Source of the DNA: Pseudocoprococcus catus
Lineage (GTDB): Bacteria > Bacillota > Clostridia > Lachnospirales > Lachnospiraceae
NCBI RefSeq assembly: GCF_902381825.1
Contig: NZ_LR698973.1
Coordinates: 556,878-620,877 of the forward strand
Direction of reading: 5' to 3'
DNA: 64,000 bases
In this document: in pieces, positions 27,301 through 35,710 of the stretch
How positions within the stretch are numbered: position 1 is the stretch's first letter
Layout: the number at the start of each line of letters is the position of its first letter
Translations under genes and position numbers: made by a program
The notes under the pieces: generated by a model
Databases searched by the model: none
The model's input: the letters and a program-made list of their open reading frames with translations, nothing else
Told to the model about the DNA's origin: nothing

Positions 27301-30300
27301 CAATGAGGATAAAGTCAACATCCGTGCGGCGGCAGGTACGGCGTATCAAGCCCTTGTCATGGCGCCGAAGGGCACCAGTGCGACAATTCATGGGGCGGAT
27401 TATGACAGTGACGGTTCTATCTGGTATGCCATCCGTGCAAAGATCAGCAATAAGATCTATGACGGCTATATGAAAGGCACCTATCTGAACCTGTCCATTT
27501 CAGGGGCGGTTGTGACAGTCAGGGGTGTGGTTGCGGCAGACAACCTGAACCTGCGTGCAGGTGCAGGCACCGGCTACAGCGCAAAGACCATGATGGCGGC
27601 AGGCACAACGGTAGGCATCAAAGGTGCGGCAAAGGATAGCAGCGGCACGAAGTGGTATCGCCTGGCCTTTACAAAGAACGGCACACAGTATGATGGCTAT
27701 GCATCTGCAGATTATGTGGCGGTCATGCGTCCATCCACTTCCCATGCGGCACCGTCTGGTACGCTGAATGTCCGAACAGAACCGAATACATCCTGTTCTG
27801 TGGCCGTCCAGATCGGCAGCAGTGACAAGGTAAATATCGTCAGCCATGCCGGTTTAAAGAACGGAGACCTGTGGTACGGTGTGAAACTGACCAAAGGAGG
27901 CAAAGCCTACACCGGTTATGTGCTGTCTGATCTTGTGACGGTTTCATCTACAGATGTTCCTGCAGAGATCCGGATGGGACAGCAGGAAAAAGTACCGGGC
28001 GGCAACGGCCCGACAGGTGACAGCGTCTTAAAGATCACAGGGGATGAGAAGAACAACAAGCGCTGCTATCAGCCGCTTGCCATCTCCGGCAAAAAGGGCG
28101 ACTGCTTCATGGCCTGCGGCTGGGGCTATGCCGACAGCGTGAGCCTGAAAGAGAAGTTCTTTGAAAGCGATCCCCATGCAGGCAACAGCTTAAACAGCAG
28201 GAAGAACCGCCATTTTGGCCTCCATATCAACTTCATATCCAGTGATGCCAATGACAGGAATGACATCCACTATGCGGAATTCGGGGCAGACTGCAGTGAG
28301 TGGCAGTTCATGAACACCGCTTTTGTGGCGAAACATGATTATGTGCGGGTGGATATCGGCTTCTGTTATGGCAACAACAGCAATCAGGCGTACTTTACAG
28401 GTCTTGGCCTTTATAAAGAAGAGTATGGCACAAGCTTTGCCTATGATGACAAGGGCAATGTGGTGAAGGTGACGGACCAGGCGAAGAAAAACAGCAGCTT
28501 TGAGTATGACACAGCGGATAACTTAAAGAAGCTCATGGACCCGAAGGGCAATGCCTTTAAGTATGACTATGATAAAAAACACCGTGTGACAGGGGCGGCA
28601 TCTGCGGCAGGCATGAAATATACCTTTGTCTATGATGATTATGGCAATCCGGTGACAGCGAGAACGGTTGATCCGTCGGCAGAGACGGATGCGAAGAAAG
28701 CCATGACATCAAAGGCGGTCTATACAACCGGCACGGCAGAAGGTCAGTACATGGCCTCCCAGACTTCACCGGAAGGGGTGACAACGGCGTATGCCTGGGA
28801 TGTGACAAAAGGCCTTTTAAAGAATGTCAGTGTGTCCGGCCATCAGGCGGATTACAGCTATGACACCATGGACCGTCTGACAAAAGTCGCAGGAAAAGCA
28901 GCGGTAAACGGAACAGAAACAGATGTCCAGGTCCAGTATACCTATGACAGGGACCGTCTGACCAAGATCACCCATAACGGTTTTGACTATACCTTTGCCT
29001 ATGACGGATTCGGCAACAGAAAGAGCGTGTCCATTGCCGGAAAGGCGGCAGTCAGCCATGATTATGAGGCCAAGAACGGCAATCTCTTAAAGAGCACCTA
29101 TGCCAACGGCTGGGAAGTGACCTATACGTATGATAACCTTGACCGTGTGACAGAAGTAAAAGCATCAAAAGACGGCACAAGTTATACCATCGGACGGTAT
29201 ATCTATGACAAACTGGGAAGGGTGGCACGTTTTGTGGACGGACAGGTATCAGGAAAATCCTGTACCTACGGCTATGACCTGACAGACAGGCTGTGTGAAG
29301 CAGTCTTTGATGACGGTACAGCCTACCGATACACTTATGATGCCAATGACTGCCTGGTAAAAGAAGTCCAGACGACACCGGATGGCATAAGGACTGTTAC
29401 AAGGGGCTATGATGCAGACAGCCGTGAAACATCGGTGGCCTGCGGCAGTGCCAGGGTTGAAAAGACCTTTGACAAGCTGGGAAGACTCACATCCATCAAA
29501 AGGAACGGCGGGAAACATACGACAACGTATACCTATGAGACAGCATCCGACGGCGGACAGACAGGACGGATAAAGACCGTGAAAAACGGCAGCGGCACAT
29601 GGGAGTATGCTTATGATGCCTGGGGCAATGTGTCTAAAGCCACAGAAAACGGCAGTGCAGACAGCCATACTTATACCTATGATGCTCAGGGACAGCTGAT
29701 CCGTGAATATGACCCGGATAAGAAGCTGTATCTCGGCTATCAGTACGATGCCGGCGGCAACCTGACGGAAGTGCGCAGTTACCCGGCAGGGGCAGAGGGC
29801 GGACCGGAAGGAACAGGGACAGTCCTTAAGCGTTTTGCCTATGGCAGCACATGGAAAGACCAGATGACATCGGTTACAATGGACGGGAAGACAAGGAACT
29901 TCACCTATGATGCCAACGGCAATCTGCTCAGTGACGGGAAATATACCTACAGCTGGACAAAAGGAAGCCTGCTTGAGAAAGTGACAGGCGATGGCCTGGA
30001 GGCTGTCTATACCTATGACGCATCGGGCATCCGGACATCCAAGAAGGTGAACGGCATCACAACAGAATACCTGACAGCGGGCGGCAGTGTCCTGTCCGAG
30101 AAGAAGAACGGCGTATGGCAGCATTACCTGTATGACGGCAGCGGTCAGCTGATGGCTATCCGTTATAAGGGCGCGGATTACTATTATATCCGTGACGGCT
30201 TAATGAGCATCACAGGACTGGTTGACGCCAATGGTGTGGCTGTAGTAAACTATAGATATGACAGTTGGGGTATACTGACCGGCATCACAGGCAGCATGGC

Positions 30301-31078
30301 AGGGACACTTGGAAAGGATAACCCGTACAGATTTAAGGGGTACTACTATGATGAAGAGACGGGGATGTACTATCTGAAGAGCCGCTATTATCAGCCGGAG
30401 ATCTGCAGGTTTATCAGTGCGGATAGTTATGATGTATTGACACAGTCTCCGATGGCATTAGTTGATACAAATTTGTATAATTATTGTGATAATAACCCTG
30501 TTTATAGGGAAGATGAGAATGGTCAGTTTTGGAACATAGTAATTCCAGCACTGATAGGTGCGGCTGTAGGTACATTTTTGACGTGGGCAGCAACATCTGC
30601 AACAGGTCAGGAATATAGAACAAAAGATTATCTGAGTGATTTTGTAGCAGGATTTATTATCAATTTGATTCCGATTAAAAATATATCTAGAGCATTCTAT
30701 GTAATTTATACAACTGGTAAAGGCATATATGATGGTGAAGAACCAAAGAGTATTGCATTTAATGCAGCGATAGCATGGACGGCTTCTTCATTGAATATTA
30801 GTGAAAGACTTAATTTGCCATATAAGACAAATTATGATAAAGTTGCTAATAATGTAATTGATGTAGTGGAAAATGCGGGAAGAGAGTTTGTAGGTGCTAT
30901 TACAAGTAGAATTTTTAATTCAGGCCCTTCAAAAACTAAAGCGTCAAAATCGGTAAAAAATAGTTTTAAACGTACTTTAATTTCTAATCAGATTATAAGG
31001 AAAGGGAAAAAAGTATATAGAAAGAGAGTGTATTATTATCGAGGACGAAAAGAATGGAGAATAGAAAGGATACATTAA
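24353..31078 (+). CDS. Large Rhs/YD-repeat polymorphic toxin (WapA-like)
   Basis: A 2241-residue protein. In order: an N-terminal head without a classical signal peptide (1-270); a DNRLRE-type beta domain (about 275-450, KIQDCHVSSFYNT ... SYLKFTL); a first YD-repeat block (about 600-760); a carbohydrate-binding-like beta domain (about 790-945); three SH3-like repeats (about 980-1197, each with the pattern NIRAAAGT/NLRAGAGT/NVRTEPNT); a second YD-repeat block (about 1355-1990); the core-closing motif NPYRFKGYYYDEETGMYYL and SRYYQPEICRFISADS (1990-2026); and a variable C-terminal tip (about 2027-2241). The tip is much more AT-rich than the core and has a glycine/alanine-rich hydrophobic stretch then a very basic end (KGKKVYRKRVYYYRGRKEWR). 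Such tips are usually toxins directed at rival cells; this one is not recognised. AAAGGAG precedes the ATG. Confidence 0.93.
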   Translation: MSKELMNTTEMKEVISKRTACMKVFEHADHRFTAAIYGTPVHYMKDGRWEEIDNRLEAAADKVPADADDMKNISGAFKVRLSNKVKKKQMVSLGEGSRKLTWGFVDANAVKRQILKETEEEQQPDSAGTEGNASGSEKDPTAAYAVRHLKSRILYPEAFHGVDIRYTIGPESLKEDLVLKQSDAVHAFTWRYAPGGLKARQEGADIVFEDAGGREAYRLSAPYMTDAAGEVSHGLTLTLTDDGGEKNKEAYVRLEADAGWLAAEERAYPVVIDPVVTTDVARDKIQDCHVSSFYNTDNFYNSHILKTGRVDGSVLRSYLKFTLPQLNKASEMVTSAWYVAIRRPGGSDQRRIDIHRVTKDWNSKTVTWDNKPSYDPKVADYIAFSGSGLTRLVFDITGVVKDWYADGKNYGLMMKEHGEEEGTYNEYISSDDNLDDNAATRPQIMIQYVSCEGLEDFWTYHQHDIGRAGTGYVNDYNGSQILVHPTYALSGSRAPISLSHVFNSSEQGADIGYGKGFRLNYHQTMTAKKIGSTDYYCQTDGDGTRRYFAKDTTDSKWKDELDQTRILTLDSSNRYTVTDKDGGKQHFLNGLLVKEEDASGNTLSILHNASKIVKLTDGSGREVNLAYGSDGHLSKLTDAAGRVTAFGYTNGFLTSITDPDGAVSRFTYDTAAGKGMMLTAADPYGYKVQYSYGSRAPYRVSKVTEYAGSTEGQSLTLAYGHNRTSFTDSKGRKEVYLFDNAGRTVSVRNDAGYGAAWQYLDTAKNKNKLSAATDLRYVSPQYLRGVTGGMAGWTRYSNADHVVVEDSAAGEAYIGTKCIRIRSTAASGDGAAFQNLTVKAGKKYVFSVYVRASVSELAAKGRIWLQIEDTAKNLAVVADSAGITAGTEGFKRLSVSFTAPDNGTGNGTSSLRILARTRNFKGTAWFDGLQMEEGEAAGRLNLVSNNCFQNGMTDHTALQFAGGDGVLKTGAAAQVPTVLKGTVNEDKVNIRAAAGTAYQALVMAPKGTSATIHGADYDSDGSIWYAIRAKISNKIYDGYMKGTYLNLSISGAVVTVRGVVAADNLNLRAGAGTGYSAKTMMAAGTTVGIKGAAKDSSGTKWYRLAFTKNGTQYDGYASADYVAVMRPSTSHAAPSGTLNVRTEPNTSCSVAVQIGSSDKVNIVSHAGLKNGDLWYGVKLTKGGKAYTGYVLSDLVTVSSTDVPAEIRMGQQEKVPGGNGPTGDSVLKITGDEKNNKRCYQPLAISGKKGDCFMACGWGYADSVSLKEKFFESDPHAGNSLNSRKNRHFGLHINFISSDANDRNDIHYAEFGADCSEWQFMNTAFVAKHDYVRVDIGFCYGNNSNQAYFTGLGLYKEEYGTSFAYDDKGNVVKVTDQAKKNSSFEYDTADNLKKLMDPKGNAFKYDYDKKHRVTGAASAAGMKYTFVYDDYGNPVTARTVDPSAETDAKKAMTSKAVYTTGTAEGQYMASQTSPEGVTTAYAWDVTKGLLKNVSVSGHQADYSYDTMDRLTKVAGKAAVNGTETDVQVQYTYDRDRLTKITHNGFDYTFAYDGFGNRKSVSIAGKAAVSHDYEAKNGNLLKSTYANGWEVTYTYDNLDRVTEVKASKDGTSYTIGRYIYDKLGRVARFVDGQVSGKSCTYGYDLTDRLCEAVFDDGTAYRYTYDANDCLVKEVQTTPDGIRTVTRGYDADSRETSVACGSARVEKTFDKLGRLTSIKRNGGKHTTTYTYETASDGGQTGRIKTVKNGSGTWEYAYDAWGNVSKATENGSADSHTYTYDAQGQLIREYDPDKKLYLGYQYDAGGNLTEVRSYPAGAEGGPEGTGTVLKRFAYGSTWKDQMTSVTMDGKTRNFTYDANGNLLSDGKYTYSWTKGSLLEKVTGDGLEAVYTYDASGIRTSKKVNGITTEYLTAGGSVLSEKKNGVWQHYLYDGSGQLMAIRYKGADYYYIRDGLMSITGLVDANGVAVVNYRYDSWGILTGITGSMAGTLGKDNPYRFKGYYYDEETGMYYLKSRYYQPEICRFISADSYDVLTQSPMALVDTNLYNYCDNNPVYREDENGQFWNIVIPALIGAAVGTFLTWAATSATGQEYRTKDYLSDFVAGFIINLIPIKNISRAFYVIYTTGKGIYDGEEPKSIAFNAAIAWTASSLNISERLNLPYKTNYDKVANNVIDVVENAGREFVGAITSRIFNSGPSKTKASKSVKNSFKRTLISNQIIRKGKKVYRKRVYYYRGRKEWRIERIH

Positions 31079-31081
31079 AAC

Positions 31082-31669
31082 GTGGATGAGGATAAAATTA
31101 TAATTATACCTGAAAAATATTATATGCAAATCTATCAAGTGGGTTTTTGGTTTCTTATAATCATGTCTATTATATGTATAGCGTATGGTTTTTTTGCAAA
31201 TGAAAAAGCATGGTTAACGTATACTATAATAGGGATTGTTGTAGGAGAAGTAATATTGATTCGAGAATGGTTTAGCTTTGGCAGAGTGATAGAGATGGAT
31301 AAAGAAGGCTGTACCGTCAAATGGCGAAACCGCAGTAAGGAATATCGCTGGAGTGAATTAAAAACAAGAAGGATAGAGAATAATATAAAATCATGTTATA
31401 CAAATTGCCGCAAATGCGCAGTGATTTCTCCGTATGAAATAAAAAGATTTCGAAAGAAAGATCCAATGAGCTATTTTATAAATATTTTACATTGGAGAGA
31501 TTGGAGTACTTTTTATGTATATTTAGATAGCGGAAAAATAAATGATGGAAAGAATAGTTATGAAGGCGGAATTAACGAAAGTATATTCAGAGGAAAAATT
31601 GCTCAATGGGGAGTAACATTTGATGATGTTAACTTGAAAAAAGTTAAACCATGGGAAGAAATATTATAA
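31082..31669 (+). CDS. Putative immunity protein, two membrane segments plus PH-like domain
   Basis: A 195-residue protein starting (GTG) 3 bases after the rhs stop. Two adjacent hydrophobic segments (about 18-38 and 47-62) precede a soluble domain (MDKEGCTVKWRNRSKEYRWSEL ... YVYLDSGK ... WGVTFDDV) and end KPWEEIL. The same architecture and several aligned motifs occur in the proteins at 51472-52044 and 52956-53429. Position after the toxin and AT-rich composition matching the toxin tip make it the cognate immunity candidate. The PH-like label is by pattern only. Confidence 0.6.
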   Translation: MDEDKIIIIPEKYYMQIYQVGFWFLIIMSIICIAYGFFANEKAWLTYTIIGIVVGEVILIREWFSFGRVIEMDKEGCTVKWRNRSKEYRWSELKTRRIENNIKSCYTNCRKCAVISPYEIKRFRKKDPMSYFINILHWRDWSTFYVYLDSGKINDGKNSYEGGINESIFRGKIAQWGVTFDDVNLKKVKPWEEIL

Positions 31670-31687
31670 CCATTCCATTTTATTCTC

Positions 31688-31720
31688 AATGCCCCGCATT
31701 CTTGCGGGGCATTCCCTTAC
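31688..31720 (+). terminator. Hairpin between immunity and holin genes
   Basis: Perfect ten-base arms (AATGCCCCGC at 31688-31697 and its complement at 31704-31713). The T-run is weak, so it may reduce, not stop, transcription into holin and amidase. Confidence 0.7.
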
Positions 31721-31783
31721 CACAAGAAAAATAAACTGAAAATATACAAACAAAAAATTGAGAGGAAAGGAGATTGATGAAAG

Positions 31784-32317
31784 ATGAGAGATTTAATGTT
31801 ACAGTTTTCAAATAACATTTTTATAGAAATCCTGATGCTGGCTATCTGCGCGGATACACTGCTGGGGGTTCTTCGGGCCATCAAGTTTCGACAGTTCAAC
31901 AGTTCTGTGGGTATCGACGGAGCTATCAGAAAGGTGGCCATGGTTGTCAGTGTAGGGATTTTGATGCTGGCGGATTTACTGATTCATGTGAATCTTCTGG
32001 CTTTTATACCTGAGGAATATGTGCATGATCTGGGTGTTCAGAAACTGGGGATGTGCGAATTCTTCTGTCTGCTGTTTACAGCCTGTGAATGTTTATCCGT
32101 ATTGAAAAACATGGTTCTGTGCGGCCTGCCGGTGCCGAAGAAGGTCGAAAGCTGGCTGAGAGATTTTCTTGCCAATATGACATCAGAGCTGCCAATGGAC
32201 AATGGTATAAGTGATAAGATATATGAAGCAGGCGAGGCGAACACCAATGAAGCGAATACTAATAATAGTGTGCTGAATAAAATGAAGGCAGGAGGTGGAG
32301 AAAATGTCAGAAAATAA
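31784..32317 (+). CDS. TcdE/phage-type holin
   Basis: A 177-residue protein of the toxin-secretion/phage-lysis holin family (Phage_holin_4 type, which includes clostridial TcdE). It has three hydrophobic segments (about 14-30, 48-70, 85-105), the family pattern ADTLLGVLRAIKFRQFNSSVGIDG, LADLLIH, and CEFFCLLFTACECLSVLKNM, and a long polar tail. ATG at 31784 follows GAGGAAAGGAG. It overlaps the amidase gene by 14 bases. Holins of this family permit release of toxins or endolysins across the membrane; here it sits directly behind an Rhs toxin with no phage structural genes. Confidence 0.9.
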   Translation: MRDLMLQFSNNIFIEILMLAICADTLLGVLRAIKFRQFNSSVGIDGAIRKVAMVVSVGILMLADLLIHVNLLAFIPEEYVHDLGVQKLGMCEFFCLLFTACECLSVLKNMVLCGLPVPKKVESWLRDFLANMTSELPMDNGISDKIYEAGEANTNEANTNNSVLNKMKAGGGENVRK

Positions 32318-33272
32318 AAAGCTGTTAGTCGTCATTGACCCGGGACATACGGGGAATACCTATAATGCCGGAGCCGTGAAAGGTTATTATGAAAGCAAGG
32401 CTGTTTATGATTTGAGTCTTTATGAAAAGACAGCCCTGGAAAAGAGAGGGATTGATGTTATCCTGACAAGAGAACGGAATCAGGACCCGGGGCTTTATGA
32501 ACGCGGACAGATGGCAGTGAAAAAGGGGAACGGATATGCCAATGTTTTGTTTGAGAGCAACCATACGGATGCATTCAATGGAAAAGCCTGCGGTGTGACG
32601 GTGGTTCGTTCGGCACATCTTCCGGGATCAGAAAAACTGGCAGAGAAAATGATCGATGCCATTGTCAAAGTCATGAAGCCATCCACAGGCATTACTTATA
32701 ACAGGGGAGTCGTGACAAAGACCCAGAGCAACGGCGCAGACTGGTATGGGGTTATCCGCGGGGCAGTATCTGGAGCAGCTTCACAGGGACAGGCGAAAAA
32801 TGGCCCGGTTCGTTATGATTACATTGTTGAGCATGGCTTTCATGATAATCCCAAGGAATGTCTTTTTCTGTCGAAACAGGAGGATTTAAAGGCTATAGCG
32901 GAGGCCAAGGCAGCTGCAATAGCAGAGTATTTTGGTATTGGGAATAAAAGCCAGCCAGCAAATCAAAGCGGGCAGAGCAGTCAGAATAACCGGAATAATA
33001 ACAGTCATCAGGCAAATCAAAATACTTCGACAGATAGTACGACATTAAATAAAAAGACAGCATATCTGGTAAGAGTTTCTGTTGACGATCTGAACATCCG
33101 GCAGGCACCCACGATTCATTCAAAGGCTGTGGGATTTACAGGCAAGGGGGTATTTACCATTACAGAAGAAGCAACGGGAATTGTCAATGCAGCCGGAGAG
33201 AAAAGCCAATGGGGAAAACTGAAATCAGGGCAGGGGTGGATATGCCTTGATTATGCCGAGAAAGTGGCTTGA
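32304..33272 (+). CDS. N-acetylmuramoyl-L-alanine amidase with SH3 domain (endolysin-like)
   Basis: A 322-residue Amidase_3-type enzyme that cuts the bond between muramic acid and the peptide stem of peptidoglycan. Zinc-site elements are DPGHTGNTYNAGA near residue 11, a downstream Glu (ESKAVYD), ESNHTDAFNG, and the late catalytic Glu in DYIVEHGFHDN. No signal peptide, as in phage endolysins needing a holin. A Gln/Asn/Ser linker (about 215-250) leads to a C-terminal SH3 domain (VSVDDLNIRQAPTIHSK). ATG at 32304 follows AGGAGG and overlaps the holin gene; GTG at 32295 is the alternative. Confidence 0.93.
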   Translation: MSENKKLLVVIDPGHTGNTYNAGAVKGYYESKAVYDLSLYEKTALEKRGIDVILTRERNQDPGLYERGQMAVKKGNGYANVLFESNHTDAFNGKACGVTVVRSAHLPGSEKLAEKMIDAIVKVMKPSTGITYNRGVVTKTQSNGADWYGVIRGAVSGAASQGQAKNGPVRYDYIVEHGFHDNPKECLFLSKQEDLKAIAEAKAAAIAEYFGIGNKSQPANQSGQSSQNNRNNNSHQANQNTSTDSTTLNKKTAYLVRVSVDDLNIRQAPTIHSKAVGFTGKGVFTITEEATGIVNAAGEKSQWGKLKSGQGWICLDYAEKVA

Positions 33273-33297
33273 AAAGTTTGAAAAGAGTTTTAACCGG

Positions 33298-33326
33298 TTC
33301 AAGATAAAGGAATGAGATGCTATAAT
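33298..33326 (+). promoter_or_regulatory. Candidate promoter before the structured non-coding stretch
   Basis: TATAAT at 33321-33326 with a partial -35 (TTCAAG, 33298-33303) and a 17-base spacer. No gene follows on this strand until 34036. Confidence 0.4.
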
Positions 33327-33399
33327 GAAAGTACTGTGATAAATTATAGTTGTAACAGTAGTAGCTGGTAAGAGATATACTAATGATTATAAGGGATGA

Positions 33400-33650
33400 T
33401 TGAACAAAAGGGGCGTCCGCTTTACGATTTTTTAATCGTTAAAGCGACGCCTTATTTACGCGAGCAACGAGCCAGGGTTCGTGCTTGCACAAGACTTTGG
33501 CGTTGCTAAGCGCCAGTGGCGCTTGTTTAGCAACGACCGAAACGGAGTGTAGAGGCCGCGATAACTTGAGAAACTCGCGGAGCGTGTTTCTCATAGTTTG
33601 ATATACATGGGCCGCACGCTTTGGGGTTATTGGTGCAGCCCTTTTTTTAG
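33400..33650 (+). ncRNA. Structured non-coding stretch, candidate RNA or dispersed repeat
   Basis: No gene is seen here on the plus strand. Successive hairpins are: 33412-33452 (GGCGTC ... GACGCC, about 17 pairs with two bulges); near 33500-33537 (CGTTGCTAAGCGCC with GCGCTTGTTTAGCAACG); near 33567-33592 (GAGAAACTCGC with GCGTGTTTCTC); and 33609-33648, GC-rich and followed by seven T. The stretch is more GC-rich than its surroundings. Termination by the last hairpin and a possible promoter at 33298 suit an independent RNA of about 310 bases, but it could equally be a repeat family. Confidence 0.5.
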
Positions 33651-33651
33651 T

Positions 33652-33810
33652 TTAGCGGGCTGCAAAAGATTCGCAGTCGGTGCCCTCTTTTGTCTTAGGG
33701 GAACATTCGCAGGCGCCGATGCTGACACAGTTTAAGGTACAGTATTCCACATTACCTGCATGATGTTTACAATCATGAACGCCACATTTAATTGAATTGT
33801 TTACTTCCAT
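33652..33810 (-). CDS. DUF1540 cysteine-rich small protein
   Basis: A 52-residue protein. The start at 33810 is preceded on the minus strand by AAAGGAG. It contains one DUF1540 unit: IKCGVHDCKHHAGNVEYCTL, then a Cys near residue 28, a pair in ACEC, and TDCESF before the stop. Proteins of this family are common in Firmicutes, have regularly spaced cysteines that probably bind metal, and have no established role. It stands alone, facing the structured stretch. Confidence 0.88.
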   Translation of the reverse strand: MEVNNSIKCGVHDCKHHAGNVEYCTLNCVSIGACECSPKTKEGTDCESFAAR

Positions 33811-34035
33811 TTTGATAATCTCCTTTCAATTGCGAAAAAACTGAGTCCGTTCAACATGTAATCGTGAGAAATATTTTTCACTTGATGCTGTGAACGGAAA
33901 AGCTAACATATTGACGGGTGACAGCATTAGTTTGCACCGAAATTTATGAAATATGTATAAAAGACTATTTTTTTTCAAAAAATTTGTTATACTGATAATA
34001 TACGTTCAAAATAAGAGAAGACAGGAGGGATCTTT

Positions 34036-35070
34036 ATGCAGCATGAGGTAACGGATGTTCAGAAGTTGTTGGATAAGCAGGGATACGTTGTGACGCCTGG
34101 ATGGGCGAGACGACCGGTCTGGCAGTATAATCGCGAGAATATTGCAGCCCCTTCTTTTCGCATTAAGGAATGGGATTATTATCTTGCGGGCAATGAACAT
34201 TATGCCGTTGCATTTACCCTGTCGGATCTGGGATATGCGGGATTAATTAGTGTTTCTTTGATTGATCTTGTGGAACGAAAGGAACATACTGAGACCATAT
34301 TGACGGCAATGCCTATGGGACGATTGGGACTGGGGAGGACATCGGACGATGGCAATGCGGATTTCAGAAATGGTCGGATTCATCTTCGTTATACGGTGAA
34401 GCCGCATAGAAGAAGAATTCAGTGTGTTTTCCGTGATTTTCAGGATGGTAAGACATTGACGGCGGATCTTCTGATGAAGCAGCCGGAGATGGACAGCATC
34501 TGTATTGCAACACCGTGGAAGGAGAATCAGAAGGCTTTTTATTACAATCAGAAGGTGAATTGTATGCCGGTCAAGGGCAAAGTGAACTTTGACGGGCGCG
34601 ATTATATTTTTGATGGGAGAAAAGATATGGCTGTCCTTGACTGGGGACGCGGTGTGTGGACTTATGACAATATCTGGCGTTGGGGAACCTGCAGTACAAG
34701 GCTGAACGGTGTACCTTTCGGTTTCAATCTCGGCTATGGATTCAGTGATCGGAGCAGTGCCACTGAGAATGTGATTTTCTATAATGGCCGTGCCCATAAG
34801 CTTCAGGAAGTTGTTTTTATGATTGGACAGGATGATAAGGGCAATTTTAATTACATGGATCCGTGGACGATTTCATCCAGTGATGGTCGGTTTGAGGGGA
34901 TTTTTGAGCCGATCCTGGACAGAAAAGCAAAGATTGATATGAAAGTAATTGCCAGCGATCAGCATCAGGTGTTTGGGCATCTGACGGGGACGGCAGTTCT
35001 GGATGACGGAACCGAACTCAAGATGCGGGATGTCATTGCAGCCATAGAAGTTGTTCATAATCGCTATTAA
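34036..35070 (+). CDS. DUF2804 family protein
   Basis: A 344-residue protein with the DUF2804 features FYYNQKVNCMPVKGKVNF, AVLDWGRGVWTYDNIWRWG, and GFNLGYGFSDRS. No signal peptide or membrane segment is visible. Its predicted all-beta content recalls lipocalin-like or carotenoid-hydratase-like folds, but no activity is known for the family. ATG at 34036 follows AGGAGGG. It appears to be transcribed alone or with the next small gene. Confidence 0.85.
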   Translation: MQHEVTDVQKLLDKQGYVVTPGWARRPVWQYNRENIAAPSFRIKEWDYYLAGNEHYAVAFTLSDLGYAGLISVSLIDLVERKEHTETILTAMPMGRLGLGRTSDDGNADFRNGRIHLRYTVKPHRRRIQCVFRDFQDGKTLTADLLMKQPEMDSICIATPWKENQKAFYYNQKVNCMPVKGKVNFDGRDYIFDGRKDMAVLDWGRGVWTYDNIWRWGTCSTRLNGVPFGFNLGYGFSDRSSATENVIFYNGRAHKLQEVVFMIGQDDKGNFNYMDPWTISSSDGRFEGIFEPILDRKAKIDMKVIASDQHQVFGHLTGTAVLDDGTELKMRDVIAAIEVVHNRY

Positions 35071-35167
35071 GACTTGTGGGAGAAGTGTTGGCTGATGGAA
35101 GAGAGGAACATTAGTCATGTGACAGAAGCAGCTGTTGGCGGAGCTGCAGTAATTAGGAGGGGTTTAC

Positions 35168-35578
35168 ATGAGAGGAGCAGTTGAACTTAGGACAGACGGA
35201 TGTACAGATTTACAGATGGACAGCAATAAGCAATATATTGTGACCAAGTGGTATGGCAGCAGTCTGGCTATTTTTGAAGAAGCCGCTTTTCAGAAATATC
35301 TCAGGAGACTGGATACGGATTTCAAGGATAATGGTCATGGACAGAGTGTGATCCGCTATTTTCTGTCAGCGGCCGTTACCATGATGACAGAAGAATCAGA
35401 TGGATGGCGTATTCCGCCGGAGCTTCTGACGTGCATTGAGAAAGACGGGGAAAGGCTGGAATACTGGGAATGTGAGATCAACAGCAGTTATCAGGACAGT
35501 TTGCCTGTTTTTGTAGTGGCAGCATCCGGGAATATGGACAGTGCCATTGAGATGACGAAGGAGCGGCATGCCGCATAA
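35168..35578 (+). CDS. Hypothetical protein, weakly MraZ/AbrB-like
   Basis: A 136-residue protein. The central part (YIVTKWYGSSLAIFEEAAFQ ... DGWRIPPELLTCIEKD) faintly recalls the beta-strand pattern of the MraZ/SpoVT-AbrB fold, in which an IPxxL turn follows a Gly/Arg-Ile strand, but the match is weak. ATG at 35168 follows TAGGAGG. It lies 98 bases after the DUF2804 gene and could share its transcript. Function unknown. Confidence 0.6.
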   Translation: MRGAVELRTDGCTDLQMDSNKQYIVTKWYGSSLAIFEEAAFQKYLRRLDTDFKDNGHGQSVIRYFLSAAVTMMTEESDGWRIPPELLTCIEKDGERLEYWECEINSSYQDSLPVFVVAASGNMDSAIEMTKERHAA

Positions 35579-35710
35579 ACGGCTTATTCGGTGAATATTA
35601 TTATGTAACTGTTCAGAGCCAAGTAAAATTTCAAAAAACTTCATAAATAAGCACGAATACATAATGTATATACAGGCAGGGCTGACAGGCAATAGAAGGA
35701 GGTGCGGTGC

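Noticed and set aside
31784..33272. Holin and amidase as part of a prophage lysis module
   Set aside because: No phage structural or replication genes are within reach, and the same holin sequence lies behind another toxin-immunity relic at 1.2 kb, tying it to the toxin cassette.
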